A stretch of DNA of 64,000 nucleotides from Ooceraea biroi (lineage: Eukaryota; Arthropoda; Insecta; Hymenoptera; Formicidae). Under the pieces are notes generated by a model. That model had not been told where the DNA came from. It worked only from the letters and a program-made list of their open reading frames with translations, and did not search any database. Where the stretch lies: NCBI RefSeq assembly GCF_003672135.1, contig NC_039510.1:11036001-11100000 (forward strand), in the 5' to 3' direction. Position 1 is the first letter of the stretch. Every line of letters begins with the position of its first letter. Shown here one piece after another: positions 41,231 through 51,780 of the stretch. The position numbers and the translations under genes are program-made.

Positions 41231-44083
41231 GAGCTTAATAACGATCGTAATCCATGATTAGATATGATTAATGAACTTAATTAATATGTAAAGCGAGATA
41301 TATATCGAACGAATGAAAATAATCATTTCAAAAGCAAATGACATAAGTACAAGTTAGTTTAGCTGAATGATAAAAGAAAATGAAAAGTATACATATGTTG
41401 AATGAATGCATAATTCTTTTATAATTTTCTCGCTGATTTGATATCTTCTATGATATTTTATATTTTATTTTTTAATCGCGATCACGATATCCTTTATTTG
41501 GTTATTAATAATGAAAATTCGAGAATGAGAAAATATCAGATGCATTCAACGGCTTTATTCTATCATGTTTATTTTAAAATTAGCCTCTTCATCATATAAG
41601 AAAATTTCTACTTGAGAAGAAGCAATAAGCAGTAAATAAGGAATAATATGGGAATAATCCTATATTATTATTCTTTATTTGTAATTTTTTTATTGCTTTC
41701 TCTTATTGTCATTGTTCTTGCTCCGGATTAAGAAGATACGGAATCTCATATCTGAAGTATTAAGAATAATAACAATTTAAACCAGGAGAGATATATCCTC
41801 CAGAAGGAAAAATATACAAAAATTTCCATAGAGAAATTTTATATGTTGATATAACGATAAGAATTAAGTTGAATAAATTTGCATATATGTATCGTATACT
41901 AAATAATCATAATATTATTTTGATAGCGATTAGTCATCCTAAACTAATACTCGATATCACTCCATTGTCTTAGCTCAATTTTATTTTCACAGGAAACCTC
42001 TATATTGTTCCATCATCAGCAATTCGGTTACATAACAAAATTTTGTCTACGTAAATTTCTTGAGTATTACTTCCAAATGAAATTCATCGCTGATCGATTG
42101 ACGAACGAGGATTGGTTAGCGTAGATCGCTACTATTAATTCAACCTTGAGCAACCAGCACCTGAATTGAAAACAAATCAATCCGGCGGAATGAAATGTGG
42201 TACGAGAGCTCCGGGTATCAGAACGCTTGGGAAAATTCATTGGCGGGTCACGTACAAAGGAAACGGGAATTCCATTTCGCGGAGGAAGCCTCTGCCGTCT
42301 CCGATGTGCTATTCGGATAATTATTCAGTGCGCTTTGGGCAGCTGTGATCGCAAAAAGAGGATAATATTCGATTCCGAGCGGGAGAGGGACGCGTTCGCG
42401 TGCTCATATTCGCGCGCACTGTTTAATACCAATTTGTCCAGCACAACTCGCTTTGTCTCTCTCAAATTTTATATACTTCGATTGTCCGTTATAATACTTT
42501 AATAATCCATAGTTTTCATAAAATGTAAAGCTTAATAAAGCAACATTTCAATTTCATATTTCAATACGCGTATCAAATCGAAATGCACGAATATCGCAGC
42601 AGATGTAAAAGGATACGGACATGATAATTTATTACTACTGAGTACAGCCGGTAATTTTTCAGAGTAATAGCTCTTTCGCTGGAAATTAAATAGAAATTGC
42701 ACGATAATTGGGAATATTGACGGGCGAACGGTGTAACGGCAGGAAGACAATCGATCTCCGATTAATTATATGTGTATTCGTGTCTACGACCTGAGCTGAA
42801 TGTCGGTCAGTTAATCAATGAAAATCATAATTCTGTTTCATCTATCCCATCCATTTCGCAATTTATGCATTGAAACTATTTTCTCCTTCACGTATTCACA
42901 TGCTTTTAACTCGCACAGTTACATCGCAGAAAATCGGCACATTGGAATATATTTGCAATCTTGTTACCATGGGAAAATCAATAGTCGTTAATTATTTCGG
43001 TACAACCTACTTTTTCTTCGGTGACTACGATATTGTCTTTCTATTTTTAATTACGTCTGGCGCATGTTGGTTAGTGCTTTCATCTCAAGTCTGCAGTAAC
43101 CGAAGTACCGGCGAACTTTTGATTGTAAATTTCAGCGCAAGAGCGCATAGACATTAATGGAACGATGTTCGTCCGTTCTTGCATATGCTTGCATATTAGA
43201 ACAGAAATTCTAAATTCTACTTTGTGACGTCAAAAATGTCTTTCTATTAGTATCTCCTATATATATCGCCTATTGCTTTCTTATGCAGAACTAAGATAAA
43301 AGATAAAATGCAGAGTATTTCGTTCTGGAGCGTTTTTAATATAATTTTATTAGTAATGCCTTGCACTGTAAATATTTGTCGCAAGCATGAGCGCTGCCAA
43401 GCTTCTTAGTGAAATCTCCTTCTTATATACTTTACATACTGAAATAAGGACTGTAAATCTTATGAAATGGCAGAAGAAAAGTCTCACTATTTATTCTGTC
43501 TAGCACGTTATGTTTCTCTTACTCAGATTAAATTAATTCTGAGACAATATAATTCTTTTAAAAAATAGGTAAAAACATATTTTCTTATTATATGTTTTAC
43601 TTGTTATATTATATTATTTATTATATAATAAATTATATCATATATTTTTTATATTTTTCTTTATGTAAAATATTGCATGTGATGCAGAAATAATGTAAAT
43701 TTAGTAAATTATATTATGTTATTTTTCTGAAAAACATATTGCCAACTTTAACATTCGATACTTTACTGCAGTTTAATAAAATTACAATTAAATAGAATTT
43801 ATAATAGAATAAATCAATCTTTTCATATAAAAACATACAATGTATGTATGTGACAAAATGAATTTGTACAATACATCGAATATCTCAATTGTAGATGATC
43901 ATCATATAATTTCATCAGAAATGCGCTATGTGAAATTCATGAATTGATTCATGATTATACAGTGGTGAATAATGAAGAAAATTATCGTAAATTTCATAGG
44001 ATGTATAGAAAATTTTATATAACTCGATCTACATTGCAAAAATGGATCATGTATTAATCACATTAACTATCGCAATGGAGGAC
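41231..44083. other. AT-rich non-coding DNA
   Basis: Nothing recognised. A 95-codon plus-strand ORF at 42870-43157 has a hydrophobic middle but no homology I recognise. Confidence 0.5.
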
Positions 44084-44086
44084 TAA

Positions 44087-45099
44087 CAAGTAAACCTACG
44101 GAAGTGTCACTCTCCGATTTTTATGAAATTTGGATATGTTATAATACATGAAAAACTAAGGGACACGTATTTTTTTTTAGCGGCGGAAAAACATTTAGGG
44201 GGTGAAACGACCCCCCAAAATGGGGGGTAAAATGGAAAAATTGCGATATCTTTGAGACCAGTGAAGCGATTTTAATGATTTTTGGTATGAAAGTATCTTT
44301 CGATAGAAGACGAAAATCGGCCTAGGTATGTTGGAAGGGGAGTGAAAATTAGGGGGTGAACTACCCCTAAAGTGACCAATTTCTTGCTGCAAAAAATCAG
44401 TTTTGATCTGATCGAAGTAAAATCTATTAAAACTTCAAGAGGAAAGCTAATTAAGGAACACGTATTTTTTTGTTTTGTTTCATATAAATATTTGGGGGGT
44501 AAACAATCCCTAAATTGCCGCGTTCGTTTGGCATTGCGCATGAAACACCTTGTGAAACTATATTTTTTAACTGTTCGATCTTTTTAATATATTGGTTTTT
44601 TAAGTCGCTGAATCCGAATCTGAAATCAGATTTTCAAAATGCAATATGGCGGATCCAATATGGCGGACGAAAACTCGAAAAATTACTTGAATAGACAGTA
44701 ACTCGACATGCGACTTTCAAAATACAATAAAATCAACTTTTGACATTTATTGTTAGTTATGTGAAGTGAATTAAACATGTTAAAAATATTAATCGTTTAT
44801 AACAAAATTGTTTAAACAATGTAGCTAAAAAATGAAATGAAAAATGATTAGAGTGAGTCCCCTTGCCTCTCACTATTCTCTGTAAGTGTGTCAGAACACG
44901 ATTCATTGTTAGAACGCTTATGTACAGGTAACGAAAGATTTTTTTGTTATTTCAATTTTATTCTTTTTTTTGTCGTTTTAATTTTTTTTGTGTTTTTATT
45001 TCATTAATTTTTTTATTATTACTTTTATTTTATAAATGGCTGATTTGACAATTAAATCATTTTTTGAAAGTTTTGCATACATGATATTCGTTAAAAAAA
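44087..45099. repeat. Left arm of the 2.4-kb palindrome
   Basis: Inverted copy of 45478-46490. The inner end carries, in reverse, the 3' end of the transposase frame. The outer end has a run of nine T at about 44170 compared with eight A in the other arm, which accounts for the one-base offset in symmetry. Confidence 0.9.
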
Positions 45100-45519
45100 T
45101 CCGTTCTAAATAAAACCATTCCTGTTGGTACAACGGGGATGATTCAACCCCTAGATGTCTTTTTCTTTCGACCTTGGAAGAATTTTATTAGGTATTTTTC
45201 AGATAATGTCATTTTACACAATTATGACATAAATTTGCACCATTGAAATAACGTCATTAAATTGCAATCGCTGATACACAATCAGTTTTCTTCTCCTCGA
45301 TTTCAAAATCTTATTAAATACTCATGGTATAAAAGTGGGTATATAAAAGAAAAACCGTTGGAGTTTGATAATCCCGTTGATTTCTGTTTTAAAACTTGTG
45401 AGACGTCTTGCGGGTTCTGCAATGTGTGTGCAGTAATAAGATGTGCTTGGTGCAAAGAATCTTTGTGCATAATACATTTTTTTAACGAATATCATGTATG
45501 CAAAACTTTCAAAAAATGA
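45097..45519 (+). pseudogene. C-terminal fragment of a DDE transposase (IS630/Tc1/pogo-like), broken
   Basis: The open frame reads IPVGTTGMIQPLDVFFFRPW and continues with KNFIR. This matches the P-x-x-T-T-x-x-x-QPLD-x6-K pattern following the last catalytic residue in pogo/Tigger-like DDE transposases. A TGA at 45244-45246 interrupts the frame. The part downstream runs to a stop at 45519 and ends in a Cys/His cluster, C-x3-C-x2-C-x2-C, then C-x2-C-x4-C-x2-H-x5-H-x-C, a likely zinc-binding tail. The N-terminal DNA-binding region and the catalytic acidic residues are absent, so it cannot encode an active enzyme. The last 13 or so codons (FFNEYHVCKTFKK) lie in the right arm, and an inverted copy of them lies in the left arm at about 45040-45099. 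Subfamily assignment is tentative. Confidence 0.7.
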
Positions 45520-46490
45520 TTTAATTGTCAAATCAGCCATTTATAAAATAAAAGTAATAATAAAAAAATTAATGAAATAAAAACACAAAAAAAATTAAAA
45601 CGACAAAAAAAAGAATAAAATTGAAATAACAAAAAAATCTTTCGTTACCTGTACATAAGCGTTCTAACAATGAATCGTGTTCTGACACACTTACAGAGAA
45701 TAGTGAGAGGCAAGGGGACTCACTCTAATCATTTTTCATTTCATTTTTTAGCTACATTGTTTAAACAATTTTGTTATAAACGATTAATATTTTTAACATG
45801 TTTAATTCACTTCACATAACTAACAATAAATGTCAAAAGTTGATTTTATTGTATTTTGAAAGTCGCATGTCGAGTTACTGTCTATTCAAGTAATTTTTCG
45901 AGTTTTCGTCCGCCATATTGGATCCGCCATATTGCATTTTGAAAATCTGATTTCAGATTCGGATTCAGCGACTTAAAAAACCAATATATTAAAAAGATCG
46001 AACAGTTAAAAAATATAGTTTCACAAGGTGTTTCATGCGCAATGCCAAACGAACGCGGCAATTTAGGGATTGTTTACCCCCCAAATATTTATATGAAACA
46101 AAACAAAAAAATACGTGTTCCTTAATTAGCTTTCCTCTTGAAGTTTTAATAGATTTTACTTCGATCAGATCAAAACTGATTTTTTGCAGCAAGAAATTGG
46201 TCACTTTAGGGGTAGTTCACCCCCTAATTTTCACTCCCCTTCCAACATACCTAGGCCGATTTTCGTCTTCTATCGAAAGATACTTTCATACCAAAAATCA
46301 TTAAAATCGCTTCACTGGTCTCAAAGATATCGCAATTTTTCCATTTTACCCCCCATTTTGGGGGGTCGTTTCACCCCCTAAATATGTTTTTTCGCCGCTA
46401 AAAAAAATACGTGTCCCTTAGTTTTTCATGTATTATAACATATCCAAATTTCATAAAAATCGGAGAGTGACACTTCCGTAGGTTTACTTG
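45478..46490. repeat. Right arm of the 2.4-kb palindrome
   Basis: Inverted copy of the left arm. It contains the natural 3' end of the transposase frame (stop at 45517-45519), so this arm is probably the original transposon end and the left arm the duplicated one. That order is inferred. Confidence 0.9.
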
Positions 46491-47224
46491 TAAGCGTCTT
46501 TCGAAAAAAATCAACGTGAAATAAGTGTTCTTGCACGGAAGACAATGGATACATTGTTAATTATCCTCGCGCGAATCGACACGGCCTCGGTTTTGATCAG
46601 ATTTTAATCCTGACTAATCCATTTCGTGCTCTGGTGCTCACGATTGCGCGTGCCAACCCGTTGTTTCGGACTGCGGTTCCGCAATTGTAATTAGCGTTTT
46701 CGTTACGCCACCCATTCCTAGTGATATCGTCGATTTCCCACGAGCGCACGCGGAAAACAAATTAGTCGGTGATCGCGAAAGATTGCGGTTATTGCTGACT
46801 GCATAATTAATACACGGCTGACCAAAAAAAAAGATATTTCATCGCGACGCGAACGTGACAATTATAAAACGTTCATTATTCGCCAAATGTAATAATATGT
46901 CAATCCGCACGTATATTTCGATATGCGAATAAATTAAAAGCATTAACTCACGTTCACGTATTCCATTTTCTGTCTAGCATAACGGTCGAAATACATTTCG
47001 ATTGTATAAATAATAATTTATAATAATGTGTTAATGATATTATGTTAATAACAATGTGTTAGTGAAACTATTATAAAAATATATTAATCTTACGATTTGC
47101 CAGCAATTCCAGAATTTCCTATGGTTCTGTATGCACATATGCATTTGTGTATAATAGAATGTATATCTTACAATCAGATTACTACTGCTTGTGTTGTTAT
47201 TTCGCAATATTACATTGCGTTTTA

Positions 47225-47290
47225 TCAAATTTGATAATATTCATGTTGTATATATTGTCAAATTTGATAATATTCATGCTGTGTGTATTG
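47225..47290. repeat. Two tandem copies of a 33-bp unit
   Basis: TCAAATTTGATAATATTCAT starts at 47225 and again at 47258. The second copy differs by a few bases. Confidence 0.85.
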
Positions 47291-48968
47291 TTAACTAAAC
47301 GGTGACGCTATTTAGTTTTCGCTGCGCAACAGTACGCAATTCCTGTGCAATTACTTTGATTTATTACGGGACGTTGCAAACGTTTTTTTGCAGCGACATT
47401 ATTCGTGAATTAATGTCTACGGTTGCAGTGCATAGTAAAAACAAACGCAACAAAATTTTTTAAAGATTTCAAAGTCAGATTTCAAACTAAAGCAATTATT
47501 AAGAAAAACTGTGATAAATTAAATTTTTAATTTGAAGAAATGAAAATAGAAATAAATAGAAATAAATTTGATATTTATTATTATGGAATGGCAGATCAGA
47601 TATCAATCATGACAGAAGATTCAGAGAAAAAGAAACTTATTTGTAAGCGGAAATGAGAAAATAAAAACAGGTGTCTATTCACTACAGCGGCAAGAATAAC
47701 CGGTTTAAATAAAAATTTCGCTCATTCTTGAATATTACACACTCCATACCGTTATTATTTTCTCCTCTACTACTCCGTAAAATGAGATAACTTTTATTCC
47801 TGTATACGTCGCATTAAATCTGCTTAAATCGTCCATGCCGCTTGTTTTACCAACCGAGAATTTTATACTCATGTATTAACGCAAGCTCACGTTTTCTGGC
47901 TCAAAGACGATGGCAAACCTGAAAACCAGAATATCTCGACATTGTTGACAATATTTGTTACACCGCTTAGGATTCTACTAGAAATCTCGTGGTTTCGCGG
48001 AGATAATCTTTTAAAGGGGTCATGGCAATTACATTGCTACGAGGAGAGGCTCAGCGCAACGGCAACGAGAAATTTTCTCGTGGAATTACCGGCGGTTACG
48101 ATTGCGCGGACGTGCTCGCGAAACCCGTGTATTGAAGTAAAATCACCGTCCCCTCTAACGAGAAAGGGTTGTCGGTGGTCAGGAAATAAAGGCGCACGTA
48201 TCGATCGCATCAATTACGATAAAGGCTCGAATTATACGCATGGCTGTCCGTGAAACTGCGCGCAGAAAGAAACCAGAGCGCCAGCTAATCCGCGCGCAGG
48301 GAAACGTTCGATTCGCTGTAATCGGAGATGCGGAATCAAATCAATAGCGGATGAAAAATTTTCACCATGGATACGCGGATTAAAAACATGCGTCAGGCTT
48401 TCTTTTTCTACCTTCCCTGCACGCCTACTCGTCGTTTCGGCGGCGCGATTCCCGTAAATATCCCATAGCGCATAAACCGAGATCGTTAGTCTCAATTTGT
48501 AAGCACCGCGCTAAGTGGCGGCGGAAAGTTACGTCGGGAATTTTGCGAAAACTCCATAGCGGATACCTGCGGATTTGTAAAAGCTCGCGCCAGAACCGGC
48601 TAGCAGAACGATCGCGCAGAACGCCCCGACGAAACAAAAGCAGAACGAGACGGCTTCGCGCAAAAGGACCGACATTGTTTTGGGTTCTGGAGCTTCGCAA
48701 AAAGAAGTTTATGAACGTTATATGCACGCGCCGCCTCTGAATGATGAAAACGCGTGCGTACGTACGTGCGTACCAGAGGCAGAGCGAGAGCTCGACTCCC
48801 TCTCGAAATTTCAGCATATCGAGTGACGCGCATCGCGAATTCACGGTGTCGGGAAGCTCTATGGGTGCGCGACAGTAGATTTCGGTTATTGGTCGACCGT
48901 TTACACCGACATTTTTTCGCGGATTTCTCGCGATACATCCAACATATTGATCCCGTTTGATTCCGCGC

Positions 48969-48988
48969 CACGTGCTCTTTTACACGTG
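48969..48988. promoter_or_regulatory. Two CACGTG E-boxes fourteen bases apart
   Basis: CACGTG occurs at 48969-48974 and 48983-48988, just before a CT tract at the edge of a CpG-rich block. Confidence 0.22.
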
Positions 48989-48991
48989 CAT

Positions 48992-49032
<41 letters not shown>

Positions 49033-49033
49033 A
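48992..49033. repeat. (CT)n microsatellite
   Basis: An interrupted CT run of about 42 bases, next to paired CACGTG motifs. Confidence 0.95.
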
Positions 49034-50163
49034 TTTTTATCTCATTTTCTTCCTCTCTGCTCGGGAAACAATTTCAGTATAAAGGTACACGATCAAACTG
49101 CGTTGTAATCATGCTAGACTTACCTGACACATTTTAAAGTCATGTAATTTAACAATCAGCTTTGCTCGTCCCCAATTTTTTTAATCACAGCCTGAGGAAT
49201 AGAGGAGATCACGTGCGCCGTCAAATTCCAGGCCGCTTACAAAGTCCCGAATAGTTCATCGTAAAGGGAGATACGCTGTAAACGGGTTATCGAAGCGTTC
49301 CCGTTTTTACCAGGAAGGTAAAGGGGGTTTATTGACTGTCCTTGGCTGATGTCGCGTCCCTTTTGTCTCCTCCACCTTTTTCATTCTCTCGCGACGCCGA
49401 TGTACACGACATACGGGGCCGCCGCTCATATTTAATTCATGATAGGCCGTTATTCATAACATTTCTCGACTTAATTCGCCTCCCTTAGCCGAAAAGTACA
49501 AGTTTAGGGCGTGCCGGAACAATTTCGTCCGTTCCAATTTCGGCGCGGTTAAGGCCCATTAAATCATCGTACCCCTCCCCTTCCTCCGACTTTCGCCACC
49601 AAGTATTTCGTTCGTTACCAACCGACCCCCGCTACATCGATCCTGTATGCAAACTAACTTATGTACGAACCAACATGCGTATTTTATTTACGAGTAGTTG
49701 ATTATTCTTTTATCATTCTGCGAAAAAGAATGCGCCGCAATGCATGCATATGCATATCTCGTGTGAGAAGTAAATAAATATAAATGTTTCTGCAGTGTGT
49801 ATGTCTTTCGATAACGGAACAATAAACAATTTTCGCACGATTCCGCGAAAAGGTATTGAAATCTACACGTAGGCATGTGCGTTATTCGAAGAATAGTAAA
49901 ACCAGATTTATATGTCAGCGGATGAAACAAGGCTCTGTAAATAAATTCCTGAAAAAAATTTCCGAATTTTGAAAAGCTCGCACCTCGCTTTCATCGAATC
50001 GAGCGTGAAACGAAATACTTGGTCGAGAGATGAATGTATCAAGCTGGTATAGAATTTCCATTTGTTGGCGACCCGAGAAGCAGGAAGCGTTGACATCGTG
50101 CGTGAGTATGGCGAGGGTGGTGAGGTGGAATGTTAGACTGAAATGAGGGTATGGGAGGAATTC

Positions 50164-50165
<2 letters not shown>

Positions 50166-50202
<37 letters not shown>
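50166..50202. repeat. (GA)n microsatellite
   Basis: An uninterrupted GA run of about 37 bases. Ser/Leu repeats in minus-strand ORFs here are its translation. Confidence 0.95.
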
Positions 50203-50204
<2 letters not shown>

Positions 50205-51780
50205 GCTTGATGCGTTCTCGATCTAGCTTGAGAAATACGCAATTCGCGTACATGTGTTTAAATTCCATAATACGACGTAATAATACGCAATTAGCTCGTG
50301 TTGCAGCGAATGATTAGATGAACAGCAATTAACAACAATTTATCGTCGCTTGTTACTCATACAAGATATTGTTACAGATTTTAATCAGTAAAACTGATTA
50401 AAAACAAGTAGAATTATGTAAATGATAACAGAGTGACAATTTCATTCTTGAAATACGACAGTTCTACATAATGTAACATTTTTCACAGCCAGAGAGTGCG
50501 GATTCTCTTTATTTTCTCATTGTTCAGCTCGCGCGATTCGAAGAGAATATTTATTCTCTCAGGTAAGCAAACGTCGAAGCTTTTCATACACGACCGAATC
50601 GCCATCATAACCCAATTTTGCAAGTGCGACTTCAACGTAGATATAACCGCAATGGCAAATATCACGAGAAAATATCATTTTCGAACGCCATTATAAGTAG
50701 AAAATATTTTAGAAAGTAAATATCATAAAACAGTTTAAACTTTTATTTATGTATAAAATCATTCTTTATCTGTTTCTCGTAGATTAAGGCAATTATGCTT
50801 CCGCTTCATCGCATAAGAAGATTACCTTGTTTCTTAGATATATCTGTTCTTAATCAATAATTTATAAAAACCCTCCCGTACAGCGATAAAAATTTTTCTT
50901 TTCATGATCGAATACTAAATCGCGAGTAATATTCTTAGATTTGCTAAAACACCAGTCATTGATAAAAAATCAGATTTGCATATGATATTTTTGTAATAAG
51001 TTTTTTCCTTTAATTCCCTCTTTTTCATCAGCCGTTAGTAACATCGGAAACTTGTAAGAAAGACGTGCACGTATGTCCCGCAAACGAGGTACAACCGTAC
51101 ATGAAGAAATCTGTATTCGCTATTCGAAACACGTTCACACGAGCAAGCGAGTAACGTTGCCGTCAGACGACGCTGGAGCGTCGCGTTTTATGGCCGCGAC
51201 AGGAACGTCGAGACTGCAAACGCCCGGGCTCGAAAGTAGAACGAAAGGTACACAGAGCTCGTAACGAAGTTTTCAAAGACAACATCGAGTCTGATATCTA
51301 ACGAGTTCATTCCACTCGGCTGTCGCGACAAAAACTGCAAGTGGAGATCTCTATCTGCCTGCATCGTCCAGATCTCGCCTCCATCAACCTCGCAATCTCC
51401 TCGGCCGCAAGCCGAGCTCGTATTCTCCAACATACTGGATAACATAAAAGGAGCTTTCGTCGTATTACTCGCCCAAAGACCGTTGGCTCTAACCAGCAGA
51501 AAATCTGCACATTAACGTGGACCGCTTTTATACTGTAATCTGAGAATTTGCGATTCTCATTAACAAAGTTTTGATTATACTTTATGTCTACCTTCGATGT
51601 ATTATAAATCACTGATTAGAATAATATCGATAATTCGAATCCGCGAAATTCTGTCTTTATACAAACACAGAAAGATATATTTGTGCGCTTCTGTACAATA
51701 AAAAATTGCGGATTATCAACGCGAATACTTATATAACAAAAACTTCTTAACAAATAAGTATTCTTTTTTTCAAATATTAC

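Larger units (their letters stand above)
44087..46490. mobile_element. 2.4-kb palindromic (foldback) DNA transposon with a transposase remnant in the centre
   Basis: Two arms of about 1010 bp (44087-45099 and 45478-46490) are near-identical inverted copies around a centre at about 45288, with about 380 bp of unique sequence between them. The ends are CAAGTAAACCTACGG and its complement. TAA is present directly outside both ends (44084-44086 and 46491-46493), consistent with a 3-bp target duplication; a TA duplication with one extra base is also possible. Both arms carry G-runs (GGGGGTGAAACGACC-type) and ATGGCGGAtCCAATATGGCGG. ORFs of 65, 71 and 89 codons occur as identical mirror pairs, so they come from the arms and are not genes. 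The arms differ by only a few bases, which suggests recent formation or gene conversion between arms. Confidence 0.9.
46494..51780. other. Presumed intron downstream of the large exon, with a CpG-rich block
   Basis: It directly follows the donor at 51780 on the minus strand. 46500-46840 and 47950-49640 are CpG-rich. A minus-strand stretch at 49187-49118 is bounded by an acceptor-like CCTCAG and a CAG-GTAAGT donor but has stops in all frames, so it could only be an untranslated or spurious exon. Confidence 0.5.

Noticed and set aside
42280..42350. Minus-strand acceptor-like site (GATCACAG after a CT-rich tract)
   Set aside because: The only open frame is in a phase that does not fit the donor at 51780, and no good donor follows.
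44195..46381. Mirror-image ORFs of 65, 71 and 89 codons
   Set aside because: They are identical pairs produced by the inverted arms of the palindrome and have no protein-family signal.
49118..49187. Minus-strand segment bounded by CCTCAG and CAG-GTAAGT
   Set aside because: It has stop codons in all three frames, so it cannot be a coding exon.
51616..51780. Continuation of the large exon's frame for another 54 codons to a stop
   Set aside because: The sequence becomes AT-rich immediately after a GAG-GTAATA donor, and the peptide changes from disordered Gln-rich to Phe/Ile/Cys-rich, as expected of intron.
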